NCBI GenBank assembly: GCA_958295665.1
Contig: OY282558.1
Coordinates: 48,429,389-48,493,388 of the forward strand
Origin: Tipula vernalis
Lineage: Eukaryota > Arthropoda > Insecta > Diptera > Tipulidae
Length of the DNA: 64,000 nucleotides
Direction of reading: 5' to 3'
Part shown: in pieces, positions 34,408-45,255 of the stretch
Layout: each line of letters begins with the position of its first letter
Position numbering within the stretch: position 1 is the first letter of the stretch
Made by a program: the position numbers and the translations under genes
Notes under the pieces: generated by a model
Told to the model about the DNA's origin: nothing
Seen by the model: the letters and a program-made list of their open reading frames with translations, nothing else
Databases searched by the model: none

Positions 34408-35644
34408 AGTTTAAAAAGACGTGATGGCAGATATTGTATTGAAGAGGGCGAAAATAGAGGCAGGCGTAAAAAATGGAAATGGTCGAAAGAATGGCTACAA
34501 AAAAAGGCAATATTTTCTAATGAAAAGTTGTTGAAAAAACTAGAAAAGACAGAAGCATTTGATTATTTAAATTATATGCGTATGAGCCAAAAGACTTTTA
34601 GAGAACTTTTAACTAGAGTCACACCTCTTATTAGAAAAAAGGACACTTTTATGCGCAATGCCATTGCTGCAGAGATCCGTCTTGCAATCACTCTACGATT
34701 TTTGGCCACAGGGAATTCATTTGAAGACCTAAAATTTTCCTTTGCTGTGTCGCCGCAATCTATTGGAGAAATCGTGGTTGAAACATGTGAAGCCATAAAC
34801 TATATGTTGAAACAATATATACGGGAAGGTTTTGATTTCAAAATATATAATATTTAATGTAAAAATTTTATATTCATACGAACTTACAGCTTCCGAGAAC
34901 TGCGGAAGCGTGGAAAATTGAAGCTGATAAATTCTACAGGCGGTCAGGATTCCCACATTGCATTGGAGCGATTGACGGCAAGCACGTACAAATAAAGAAA
35001 CCTGCAAATTCCGGCTCCTTTTATTTTAATTAAAAACAACATTCAATGTTGTTCTTATGGCATTAGTAAATGCGGACAGCGAGTTTCTAATGGTTGATGT
35101 TGGAACAAATGGTCGAATCTCAGACGATGGAGTTTTTTCAAATTCAATTTTTTTTGATAAATTTGAGAAAAAACAGCTTGGTTTACCAATACCATCTCCA
35201 CTTTTACCCAGCATGCAGCCCCTACCATACGTAATAGTCGGAGATGATGCGTTTGTTTTGCGGCCGCACTTAATGAAGCCATATGCTCACAACAATTTGA
35301 CGAATGATGAAATATTTTTCAACCGTACACTTAGTTCAGCCAGAGTAAAGGTGGAGAATGCATTTGGCATATTAGCATCTCGTTTTTGGCTGCTCCTTAC
35401 AACTATCAATTTGAGTCCTGAAAAAGCTACTACAATCGTTTTGACATATTGCTATTTGCATAATTATTTGAGGCGACAGCAAGTATCCAGTAGAGAAAGT
35501 CATATCCAGCCATCCACTCATGAGCAAGACATTTTCTTCAATATGCAGCCATGCTCATTAAGCAATTCTATTCACTTGGCTAAGTGTGTGAGAGAAAGTT
35601 TTCGTGAAACTTTAAAAAGCATTAATGAAACAAATAACAATTAA
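34408..35644 (+). pseudogene. Harbinger transposase, copy 1 (disrupted)
   Basis: DDE-type transposase (DDE_Tnp_4). N-terminal block FDYLNYMRMSQKTFRELLTR, AIAAEIRLAITLRFLATGNS and FAVSPQSIGEIV lie at 34555-34800. A middle block from about 34892 reads LPRTAEAWKIEADKFYRRSG, FPHCIGAIDGKHV (first Asp at 34974-34976) and PANSGSFYFN. The last block, 35058-35644, holds VIVGDDAF (second Asp, near 35243-35248) and RVKVENAFGIL (Glu at 35354-35356). The stretch 34855-34891 between the first two blocks contains a stop and ends CTTACAG, so it may be an intron, but no in-phase GT donor was found. A one-base frame break at about 35030 (after YFN) is shared with copy 2. About 30 bp near the N-terminus is missing relative to copy 2. 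The full catalytic triad is present, but the reading frame is not intact. Confidence 0.8.
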
Positions 35645-35715
35645 TACGTTGAGTTAAATAAATACATATTATCATAAAAAATGTTATTTATGGTTTTTTA
35701 ATTTTTATTTTTAAT

Positions 35716-36679
35716 TTAAGAATACTGAGTATCAGATAAAAGTTCACCAATACTTTCGTAAACTATTGCTGAAGCATGCGTATTTGGAAAATATGCCTCA
35801 TTATCATTAATTATATTTTGATGGGATGTATCCCGCGATGATAATCTATAATTATAAAGCGGGGTTGAAGTTCCTGAAGTATCCCGCGATGCAACTCTAA
35901 AATCATCCTCCAGTAAATCATCTTCCTCAGAAGATGATTTACTGGAGGATGATTGTGACAATATTGAACTATCCAAAGATAGTTTGTTTAGCTGGCCCAT
36001 CAACAAAGTTTCATTCAGTTTTCTGAATGAACAAGCCCAACCTTCGGCAAAAACATTTGCATCATCTTTTACAATACCGCCACAGTCTTTTTTAACTTCA
36101 TCCAAATAGTCCACTGCTTTCTGCATAAATTCATTTTTATTTGAAGGATTTTTTCTTTGACGCTGCCTTTTCCCCAAAACATGCTCGTCCTAATTATAAA
36201 AAACATTAAACAATATATTTATTGTAAATACTATACTAAACAGCTAAACTTACGGAAATATCAAAACTCTCGTCATCCGTGTTGATTATAGTCGATATTC
36301 CTGGAACGGACGTCTCTTGATCTTTTAAAAAATCAAGAAAGTCAAAGTACCACAAAGATGGAATATAAATGTCTTCACTCCCTGCTCCAGATTTCTCACT
36401 TACATTTTTCTTCTTCAACTCTCGTCGATAGCATGACCTTATATTGGCAACTTTGCGTTTTAGTTGCTCAATTGTAGCATCCTTTTTAATTAATTGAAAA
36501 ACCTCCAATAAAACATTCCACGCATTATTTCGATAGTTTTTGTTTTTATAGTTTTCATTTTTTACTGGCCACAATACCGGTAGCTCTTTAAATTTATCAA
36601 AAAAATTCATCCAATTTTCGAAATTTATAATCGCCATTTTCACAATTTTTCCAATCCAAATGGTAAAACACTCAATCAC
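35716..36679 (-). CDS. Harbinger-associated MADF (Myb/SANT-like) protein, intact
   Basis: Two exons, 36679-36254 and 36189-35716, with a 64-bp phase-0 intron (GTAAGT...ATTAG), giving 299 residues. The N-terminal MADF domain (about residues 15-115) reads WMNFFDKFKELPVLWPVKN, NNAWNVLLEVFQLI, LKRKVANIRSCYRRELKKK and PSLWYFDFLDFLKD. The second exon has a basic RQRQRKN patch, an EFMQKAVDYLDEV helix, and a Ser/Glu/Asp-rich tail (SSSSKSSSEEDDLLEDD). In PIF/Harbinger elements this partner binds the transposase and the element's subterminal DNA and takes the transposase to the nucleus. It is uninterrupted here, whereas the copy 2 version is deleted and frameshifted. It could still be expressed. An ATG 39 bases further in (MAIINFEN) is an alternative start. 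Confidence 0.75.
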
Positions 36680-36948
36680 TTTTAATTATATACATCTATG
36701 CTTTTAATTATATCACGCGTTGTGAAATCCAACTGGCAGGATTTTTGACACTTAGTTGTTAAACTTCACCACACACAATACAACCAGTTTAAACGACATG
36801 TAGCTCCGCCCCCAAAAAATCAAAACATTTTGATTTCATGCAGACTATTTTACGAACTTAAAATCGGTTGTACAACTTCGCCACAAATGGTACAACTTGT
36901 CATACAACCCAACCAAGTTGTACAACAAGTTGTATCGTGTGTGGGCCC

Positions 36949-38342
36949 TATTAAAATAAATGTTACCACTTACCAGTTATTTGTGTCTACTCCTCCTGGG
37001 AAACTAAAAAATCGTTGAAATACATTTCGAATTGAGAATGCTGCATTTTAATGCTGGTATTTTTATCAGTTTTTGAACATTTTCAAGTTCAAAAGTTTCA
37101 GGGAGGTCTGAATAAGTTTCCAAATGGTTGCTGTACACGCCTACATTTGAAGAAGAAAATAACGGGTACTCCAAGACATTTTGTATATTTTGTAATGCAC
37201 GTTATTATTTTTTCTTCAGCTATTCAATTGTTGTTGGGCGGTAGTGTGGCCAATGAAAAAATCTCACTGTATAGTGGTCGGGCTGCAATTTTTTGATGTT
37301 GCTCGGTTTCTTTTAAGTTCTTTAAAATCTGCTGGATTCGATACGTCCCCTTTTTCACCATTTTTTCATAGTTTGCATGAAATTTTCAAATTTGAAAGAG
37401 CTGTTGATATTTCCAAGTTCTTTTGCATCACGTGATAAATGGGTTAAATTATGTGCGTTGTACGAAACATTTTCAAACATTTTCCTGCACTGCAATTATT
37501 ATTTTGCGTGTAATGTTGAAAATATTTTTCTTCTAAAATATGGCTCAAAGCGGGTGTATATTAAGAACATCCGAAATTCGGTGGCCTTCCAATGTTCTAA
37601 ATCTTCTAAGGAACGCTACATTCTTGCGAAATCGGGTGGCGTACAGCTTCGAATAGTTTTAAGATTAATGTTTATTCCATCAATTGCATTGTTTTTTAAA
37701 GAAAATGGTTTTTACCTCATACACTGAGAAATGCTAAACCAAAAGCTGAAGCACATCCAATATTTAATTCTTCCAATTTCACGAATAGACGAAACTGATG
37801 GTTCTTTTGAACCTTTTCTTTAAAACCCTGGTCGGTTCTTGGAGGATAATTAATTACCAAAAAGCAATCGGTGCAGAGTGCCCTTTAACCCCTAGAAAAT
37901 TATTTGTTTTTTTAAAGTACCATTCCTTTTAAATAAATTAATGAACTTACCAACTTACCCAATATAAATGCCTTCGCTGGGGCATCACAAATAAAGTACT
38001 GAATTTTGACAAAATACTGTCTGTGGCTAAGTAAATAAAAATCCTTAGATAGTTCTTTCGTTTCCTCGACGATTGGCGCAAATTGGTTTTTTATTCCCAT
38101 GGAGAATTGGCCACATTTGACTTTTGGAAATTTTCGCCAACGGAACACCATGAATTACAACGTCAATATAAATGTCTCGTTGAGAACAATGGGTGTCTTT
38201 CGAGAAAATTCGCAGGTTATTCTTTACTTCAACGTGATATTTTTGAAAAGATTAGGATGGTATTTACGTCTGTCCTGCGTCATTGGTCTTGCTATGGCTA
38301 ACACACACTAACCAATCAACAATATCATTTGAAATACTTATA
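36949..38342 (-). pseudogene. tnp2/DUF4218-like transposase relic (CACTA-type) between the two Harbinger copies
   Basis: Minus strand. At 38151-37912 the reading YFVKIQYFICDAPAKAFILG matches the ..CDAPA(K/R)AF.. motif of tnp2-like transposases. From about 37640 down to 37370 it continues as CTPPDFARM, RSLEDLEHWKATEFRMFLIY, MFENVSYNAHNLTHLSRDAK and SSFKFENFMQTMKKW, the DUF4218-like region in which ATEFR and HNLIHL are hallmarks. Stops and frameshifts make it dead. Such proteins belong to CACTA/EnSpm-related elements and are common in insect genomes. The piece fills nearly all the space between the inverted Harbinger copies. Confidence 0.6.
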
Positions 38343-38613
38343 GGGCCCACATACGATACAACTTGTTGTACAACTTGGTTTGGTTGTATGACAAGTTGTA
38401 TCGTTTGTAGCGAAGTTGTACAACCGATTTTAAGTTCGTAAAACAGTCTGCATGAAATCAAAATGTTTTGATTTTTTGGGGGCGGAGCTACGTGTTGTTT
38501 AAACTGGTTGTATTGTGTGTGTGGTCAAGTTTAACAACTAAGTGTCAAAAATCTTGCCAGTTTGATTTCACAACGCGTGAAATAATTAAAAGCAGAGACG
38601 TATATAATTAAAA

Positions 38614-39400
38614 GTGATTGAGTGTTTTACCATTTGGATTGGAAAAATAGTGAAAATGGCGATTATAAATTCCGAAAATTGGAGGAATTTTTTTGATAAA
38701 TTTAAAGAGCTACCGGTATTGTGGCAAGTAAAAAATGAAAACTATAAAAACAAAAACTATCGAAATAATGCGTGGAAAGTTTTATTGGAGGTTTTTCAAT
38801 TAATTGAAAAGGATGCTACAATTGAGCAACTAAAACGCAAAGTTGCCAATATGCAGGAGCAGGGGGTGAAGACATTTATATTCCATCTTTGTGGTACTTT
38901 GACTTTCTTGATTTTTTAAAAGATCAAGAGACGTCCGTTCCAGGAATATCGACTATAATCAACACGGATGACGAGAGTTTTGATATTTCCGTAAGTTTAG
39001 CTGTTTAGTATAGTATTTACAATAAATATATTGTTTAATGTTTTTTATAATTAGGACGAGCATGTTTTGGGGAAAAGGCAGCGTCAAAGAAAAAATCCTT
39101 CAAATAAAAATGAATTTATGCAGAAAGCAGTGGACTATTTGGATGAAGTTAAAAAAGACCGTGGCGGTATTGTAAAAGATGATGCAAATGTTTCGGCCGA
39201 AGGTTGGGCTTGTTCATTCAGAAAACTGAATGAACAACAAAAGCTGTTTACTTAGAAAATTATTGATGAAGCTCTATTGATGGGCCAGCTAAACAAACTA
39301 TCTTTGGATAGTTCAATATCGTCACAATCATCCTCCAGTAAATCATCTTCTGACGAATCTAGATCTTCAACCCATTATAGAAATAAAAATAAAAATTAAA
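38614..39400 (+). pseudogene. Harbinger MADF protein, copy 2 (broken)
   Basis: Same start as copy 1, but about 55 bp is missing after LKRKVANM (about 38852), which removes the RSCYRRELKKK segment and shifts the frame. The second exon (from 39055, after the ATTAG acceptor) reads DEHVLGKRQRQRKN up to RKLNEQQKLFT, where a TAG at 39253-39255 ends it. The Ser-rich tail is truncated. The gene cannot encode the full protein. Confidence 0.75.
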
Positions 39401-39451
39401 AACCATAAATAACTTTTTTTATGATAATATGTATTTATTTAACTCAACGTA

Positions 39452-40703
39452 TTAATTGTTATTTGTTTCATTAATGCTTTTTAAAGTTTTACGAAAACTT
39501 TCTCTCACACACTTAGCCAAGTGAATAGAATTTCTTAATGAGCATGGCTGCATATTGAAGAATGTGTCTTGTTCATGAGTGGATGGCTGGATATGACTTT
39601 CTCTACTGGATACTTGCTGTCGCCTCAAATAATTATGCAAATAGCAACATGTCAAAACGATTGTAGTAGCTTTTTCAGGACTCAAATTGATAGTTGTAAG
39701 GAGCAGCCAAAAACGAGATGCTAATATGCCAAATGCATTCTCCACCTTTACTCTGGCTGAACTAAGTGTACGGTTGAAAAATATTTCATCATTCGTCAAA
39801 TTGTCGTGAGCATATGGCTTCATTAAGTCCGGCCGCAAAGCAAACGCATCATCTCCGACTATTACGTATGGCAGGGGCTGCATGTCGGATAAAAGTGGAA
39901 ATGGTATTGGTAAACCAAGCTGTTTTTTCTCAAATTTATCAAAAAAAATTGAATTTGAAAAAACTCCACCGTCTGAGATTCGACCATTTGTTCCAACATC
40001 AACCATTAGAAACTCGCTGTCCGCATTTACTAATGCCATAAGAACAACATTGAATGTTGTTTTTAATTAAAATAAAAGGAGCCGGAATTTGCAGGTTTCT
40101 TTATTTGTACGTGCTTGCCGTCAATCGCTCCAATGCAATGTGGGAATCCTGACCGCCTGTAGAATTTATCAGCTTCAATTTTCCACGCTTCCGCAGTTCT
40201 CGGAAGCTGTAAGTTCGTATGAATATAAAATTTTTACATTAAATATTATATATTTTGAAATCAAAACCTTCCCGTATATATTGTTTCAACATATAGTTTA
40301 TGGCTTCACATGTTTCAACCACGATTTCTCCAATAGATTGCGGCGACACAGCAAAAGAAAATTTTAGGTCTTCAAATGAATTCCCTGTGGCCAAAAATCG
40401 TAGAGTGATTGCAAGACGGGTCTCTGCAGCAATGGCATCGCGCATAAAAGTGTCCTTTTTTCTAATAAGAGGTGTGACTTTTGTTAAAAGTTCTCTAAAA
40501 GTCTCTTGGCTCATACGCATATAATTTAAATAATCAAATGCTTCTGTCTCTTCTAGTTTTTTCAACAACTTTTCATTAGAAAATGTTGCCTTTTTTTGTA
40601 GCCATTCTTTCAACCATTTCCTTTTTTTACGCCTTCCTCTAGTTTCGCCCACTTGAGAACACTCAGTAATTATTATTAATGACAATACAATGTCTGCCAT
40701 CAC
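39452..40703 (-). pseudogene. Harbinger transposase, copy 2 (one shared frame break)
   Basis: The N-terminal block, 40703-40239, starts MMADIVLSLIIITECSQ and keeps the GETRGRRKKRKW basic segment that is disturbed in copy 1. The C-terminal block, 40039-39452, carries VIVGDDAF and RVKVENAFGIL. The middle block with IGAIDGKHV lies at about 40207-40060. The same stop after IYNI and the same one-base break after YFN occur as in copy 1. This suggests that both copies descend from one already defective master, or that the first break is spliced out. Otherwise the reading is open. Confidence 0.8.
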
Positions 40704-40856
40704 GTCTTTTTAAATTCAAAATATTTTTTATAGGTCTGCACGGCGCGACACCACATAGAATAAAGTTGTACAACAAATTTTGGCAATTTGTTGTCTCGTT
40801 TGTGGCAAACGTACAACCAAGTTGTACAACAAGTTGTATCGTGTGTGGGCTCTATA

Positions 40857-41480
40857 ATACGTACTTTGCACATGCGCAATTATTTTTTAAGTTACTCTTT
40901 AAAATTCACCTAGATGTAATTTTCCCAAATGAACAGACTTTGATTCTGAATATTTAGGAGAAAATGAGCCCTATCTACTTTAAATATATGTACATTTTTG
41001 CGAATACGTAATATAATCTCTACAACAAGTACAGAATTACCTTATTCACAAAAATTTATTCAGGATTCAGAAACGCCCGAGGTACTAGTAGCACCGACTT
41101 CGATTCATGTTTCATTAGTAACTATCACCCGCAAATAATAATTACAACAATTTAAAATTACGAGGTAACCATACAAAACAAAACGGGATGTTTTGCCAAA
41201 CATGGTAAAATCAACAACAGAATTAACTGAACCGTTTTTGATTGTCGTTCGATAGTAACTTCGATTTTTTGAAACTATATTTCCCGCTACTGAAAATAAG
41301 CCTTTGATATACGGTTTATTATAGTAAGAATTCATTCGTGTAAATTATCCAAAATTTAGATCCGCTTATTTCCTTGCTCGACGCATAAACCTTCCATTTT
41401 ATCGTTAGGTTATATGGTTCCTTATGATATAAGACAGCACTGTAGCTCATTAAATCCAGTTGTTTCTTTAAGTTCTACGT
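40857..41480. other. Unassigned DNA
   Basis: No gene or element was recognised. The phrase CGAGGTACTAG at about 41078 also occurs near 25795, each time followed by GCACCG and TTCGATTC within about 70 bp, so both may be remnants of one dispersed repeat. Confidence 0.35.
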
Positions 41481-41484
41481 CGCA

Positions 41485-41830
41485 CTTCTCTCTCAAATCC
41501 AACTCAATTTCAACTCAAAGCCTACTCAATATCAAACCATAATAGCATACGTATCGTCGTACCATCATAACCTTTAACAATCATTCCATCATATTATTAT
41601 TCCACTATACCATCATGACACTATATCGTCACATCATGTACAGACAACCAGACATCCAGACATCGAGACATCCAGACATCCATAACATCTGGACGGTCAT
41701 TTTTTTTTGGTTGCTTTTTTAGACCCAGGGACTTTGAAAACGTCGAAAAAAGTGGTTTTGGACCAACCAAATTTTTGGACATTTTTGACAGGATTTCAGT
41801 ACTTTGGTATTTTTAGACCAAAGTAACAGT
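41485..41830 (+). repeat. Microsatellite-bearing repeat with terminal palindrome (copy F)
   Basis: It has the same order as copy E: a CAACTC-like tract, CATCATA-like words, a short CCAGACAT array (41645-41690), the block CAGGGACTTTGAAAACGTCG, AAGTGGTTTTGGACC, TTTTTGACAGGATTTC, and an ending with a hairpin of TACTTTGGT and ACCAAAGTA (41810-41826). Confidence 0.6.
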
Positions 41831-42065
41831 GGCTTTAGCTGTTATTAGTGTCGCATTTCTTTGCTTAGTTCTTGTAGCACTAGCATAAGTGAGATTTCCA
41901 TTAATAATTCTAGTTATTTGTCGATAATTTTCTCGGCGCCTAATTCACCGAGTGCTCACTACTGCACAATATTTCAATTTTGTAAATCGGTTTAATGTCG
42001 GAATAAGCGTGTTTCACCATGTCTAAAATATGTGTGTATAATAATCCAAAATATGTTGTACAATT

Positions 42066-42090
42066 ACTTCGGTCTAAAAAGACCAAAGTA
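42066..42090. repeat. Isolated palindrome related to the ends of copies E and F
   Basis: ACTTCGGTC and GACCAAAGT flank TAAAAA, giving a stem with one mismatch. The same stem-loop closes copies E and F, so this may be the end of a third copy whose body is not recognisable. Confidence 0.45.
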
Positions 42091-42297
42091 TTTTTCATTA
42101 CCGCGTTTTTGCGTGCTTTGGCAAAATATTTTTCTACGGCGCCACAGTGGGACCGAAACGGGCTCACCGCCTCTAAAATGTGTATCTCTTTAGTCTTAAG
42201 TGATAAACACTTAATTTTTTTTACATGAATTGTTTAATAACTGGCCTTATAAATAAATACATTTTAATGAAATAAATGATTAACTTTACTGTATAAA

Positions 42298-43234
42298 AAA
42301 AATTGAGGTGTGGCCAACACACGACTTTCTTTTACGAACAGAGAATTTTGAGAAATTTATTTTTTTCTTAATTTTTTTTTTTTAATTTTTTATTTTTATT
42401 TGTTTTTAATTTTTAGAAACAATTTGTATTAAATAGTTTATTGAAAACCTTATACTTTTTAAGATATTTGCAAAACAAATTTTCTGGACCAAGGGAGTGG
42501 CCACTTCCGGTTAGCCGATTTAGAGTGAAATTCACTGAAACCTCCAAATTTATCAAAAAAGCTTAAATCTGAAATTTCAATTCGATTGATTAAACCATAT
42601 GGACTGTAGAGAGGACACAGACAGACTGACAGACTGACAGACTGACAGACTGACAGACTGACAGACTGACAGACTGACAGACTGACAGACTGACAGACTA
42701 ACAGACTGACAGCCTGACAGACTGACAGACTGACAGACTGACAGACTGACAGACTGACAGACTGACAGACTGACAGACTGACAGACTGACAGACTGACAG
42801 ACTGACAGACTGACAGACTGACAGACTGACAGACTGACAGACTGACAGACTGACAGACTGACAGACTGACAGACTGACAGACTGACAGACTGACAGACTG
42901 ACAGACTGACAGACTGACAGACTGACAGACTGACAGACTGACAGACTGACAGACTGACAGACTGACAGACTGACAGACTGACAGACTGACAGACTGACAG
43001 ACTGACAGACTGACAGACTGACAGACTGACAGACTGACAGACTGACAGACTGACAGACTGACAGACTGACAGACTGACAGACTGACAGACTGACAGACTG
43101 ACAGACTGACAGACAGACACTATTTCGAAACCCACTTTTTCGGACTCAGGGGAGACCACAAAACAAATAAATCTCTAAAAATCTCAAGGTCCAAAATTTT
43201 CATGATTTCTATACTTTATTTTACTAGAGTAAAA
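42298..43234 (-). repeat. Octamer module C with about 63-unit array
   Basis: Minus-strand copy of modules A and B: starts at the near-palindrome (43219-43234), has a (CAGTCTGT)n array at about 42615-43119 with rare variant units near 42700-42715, a conserved distal block, and ends with the complement of GTTGGCCACACCTCAATT at 42298. The palindrome end abuts 159-bp satellite at 43235. Confidence 0.85.
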
Positions 43235-43483
43235 GTTAGTAAAAAACCCTAATCCATACGAATCGTTTGTTTAGTAAAAGTTCTGCAAAATTATTTTTTG
43301 GAAATCGCACTCAACTCCCAAGGGCCAATATCATCCATTGCCAACAATGATGACAAAGGTTTCGCTAGCACATGGAATAGGTTTCTTAATTACCTAGTTA
43401 GAAAACCCTAATCCATACGGATCGTTCGTTTAGTAAAAGTTCTGCAAAATTAATTTTTGGAAATCGCACTCAACTCCCAAGGG
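43235..43483 (-). repeat. 159-bp satellite, part left of the Jockey insertion
   Basis: About one and a half units of the satellite seen at 18431-19039, on the other strand. It breaks off in AACTCCCAAGGG, which is duplicated at 50845-50856 where the satellite resumes. The Jockey element therefore inserted inside a satellite unit. Confidence 0.85.
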
Positions 43484-43705
43484 GGGGGTAAGGGGCGCCG
43501 ATTTAGATGGTCTTAATATACTAGCCCAAATGCCAACCTCACCTGCACGTGGTACTTCCTGCTAATTAACTAACGAGGCTCTGGCGACCGAGATACGGCG
43601 GAATAACCGACTACCGGGAACATAGCAAATGATGTTCTCTTCAATGACCCACTACCAACTTGTACTGGTTAGGTTGGTAGTTGATACATAACCAGTTTTA
43701 AAGCA

Positions 43706-45254
43706 ATGAGTTCAACACAAAAAGGAAACAATACCCCAGGTGGTAAACCAACTACCCAGTTGGCTAATCCACCCTCTTACGAGGCTGGCTCAATGGATTC
43801 TGGGGTGAGCCAATCATTGCTAAACCCATTCGAAAGAAGTTCAATGTTGTTAAGATCACCAAACAATCATACTAACTCTGCAAATCAGCAGAAAGACGAA
43901 AACGCTGAACTCTGTCGAAAACTCAGTGAAGTAGAGGTACTTTTAACCCAATTAAGAAGCGAAATTGAAAAGCTGAAAAAAGAAAATGAAGAATTGAAGA
44001 AGCCCAAACCAATGGAGATTTCGGAAAACCCGCTAACTTGTTATAATGAAACAAGTACTCACACTAGTTATAACAATGAGTTCCATACTGATGAAGAGGA
44101 TCTCATGCGAGAAACAGATTGGGTACTGAAAAGGAAGAAAAGACCTACCAAAAAACGAAAAGCAGAATTCTCGCCTGAAGTTGGAGATCATTCGCAAGCT
44201 AATGTATTAGTAACTGGTGATACTAATACCAAACCAACTCACCAGCAACAGCAACAAAAGGTTGTACCGAAAGAAAAGGCTCCTCCGCCAATTAATGTAA
44301 TCGGCATAACAGAATTTGCAAGTATACAATCTATAATGAAATCAGTGACAGCTAAGGAATATAGAGTAGTGTCACTAAACAATAACGTGTGGAAAATCAA
44401 TACACCAGATTCCGACACATATAGAGCTCTAGCAACAAAGCTCAATGCGGAAGGTAAAGAATGGTTCACATACGAAGATAAAAACGAACGCGCAATTAAG
44501 GTTATGGCCAGAGGCCTTCATCCAACGTGTCAAAAGGAGGACATAATTGAGGACCTAAAGGCAAGAGATCTGCAAATAGAAGATGCAGTAAACATCCTAA
44601 AACGAGAGAGAGGTGAGAACAATCAAGTCAAAAAAAGGGGGGCTTCCACTCTTCATGCTGACGTTTAACAAAAAGGAGAAAGTTGAAAACATCTTCAACA
44701 TCAAAGCAATTCTCAATATGAGGGTTAAAATAGAACCGCTTAAGAAAAACACGAGGCTAATACCTCAATGCAAAAAATGCCAAGGTTTCAATCACACGCA
44801 AAAATATTGCAGACGGGAGCCAAGATGCGTAAAATGTGCTGGAAAACACAACGCGAAAGAGTGTACAGAAAGTAGAAACACCCCTGCAAAATGTATAAAC
44901 TGTAAAGGGCATCATCCTGCAAATTATAGAGGCTGTGAAGTAGCCAAAGAACTTCAAAGACTAAGAAACAAAATGCATCAGTTTCCTCAAAACCCTAGGG
45001 TTACCAGAGAAGAGAAACCAACTAAAACCCAAGCGGAGCCAAAACCACCAGGTATTGGTACAGAGCGGAAAAGTTATTCACAAATTGTACAGCAATCATC
45101 TAATGCTACGAATGATAATCCCCTTGAAAGGATTTGTCGAAGCATAGAAGCCATAAATATAAGGCTAGCAAAGCAAGAACGTGGTCTAGAAGCTTTATAT
45201 AAGCGTCTAGATATGCATCAAACCTTGAACGAGGCAACAGCCCTCATATACTAA
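43706..45254 (+). pseudogene. Jockey ORF1 (gag-like, PRE_C2HC + CCHC knuckles), one frameshift
   Basis: Nucleic-acid-binding ORF1 protein. The frame opened at 43706 has a Ser/Asn-rich N-terminus, a coiled coil (LCRKLSEVEVLLTQLRSEIE), a basic RKKRPTKKRK patch and the start of the PRE_C2HC domain (GLHPTCQKEDIIEDL). At the A7G6 run (44630-44642) the frame shifts by one base. The other frame continues LPLFMLTF, IPQCKKCQGFNHTQKYC (CX2CX4HX4C), CVKCAGKHNAKEC (CX2CX3HX4C) and CINCKGHHPANYRGC to TAA at 45252. One extra base in the homopolymer run explains the break. ORF2 starts one base after this stop. Confidence 0.85.
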
Positions 45255-45255
45255 A

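Larger units (their letters stand above)
34255..36948 (+). mobile_element. PIF/Harbinger DNA transposon, copy 1
   Basis: Bounded by inverted termini: GGCCCA.. ACACACGATACAACTTGTTA at the left (34255 on) and GTTGTATCGTGTGTGGGCCC at the right (36929-36948). Subterminal regions carry several copies of the palindrome GTTGTACAAC. It carries the usual Harbinger gene pair in opposite orientation: a DDE transposase on + and a Myb/SANT-like (MADF) protein on -. A target duplication is not clear for this copy. Confidence 0.85.
38343..40852 (-). mobile_element. PIF/Harbinger DNA transposon, copy 2 (inverted)
   Basis: The termini GGGCCCACATACGATACAAC at 38343 and GTTGTATCGTGTGTGGGCTC ending at 40852 are inverted repeats that match copy 1. 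TATA at 38339-38342 and at 40853-40856 may be, or contain, the target duplication (the family usually makes a 3-bp one). Transposase is on -, MADF on +, so the whole copy is inverted relative to copy 1. Both share long near-identical stretches, so they are recently related. Confidence 0.85.

Noticed and set aside
40300..40524. Plus-strand open frames in Harbinger copy 2 and minus-strand equivalents in copy 1
   Set aside because: They are antisense shadows of the transposase frame.
44630..44642. Programmed frameshift joining two halves of Jockey ORF1
   Set aside because: Jockey ORF1 is normally a single frame. One extra base in a homopolymer is the simpler explanation.
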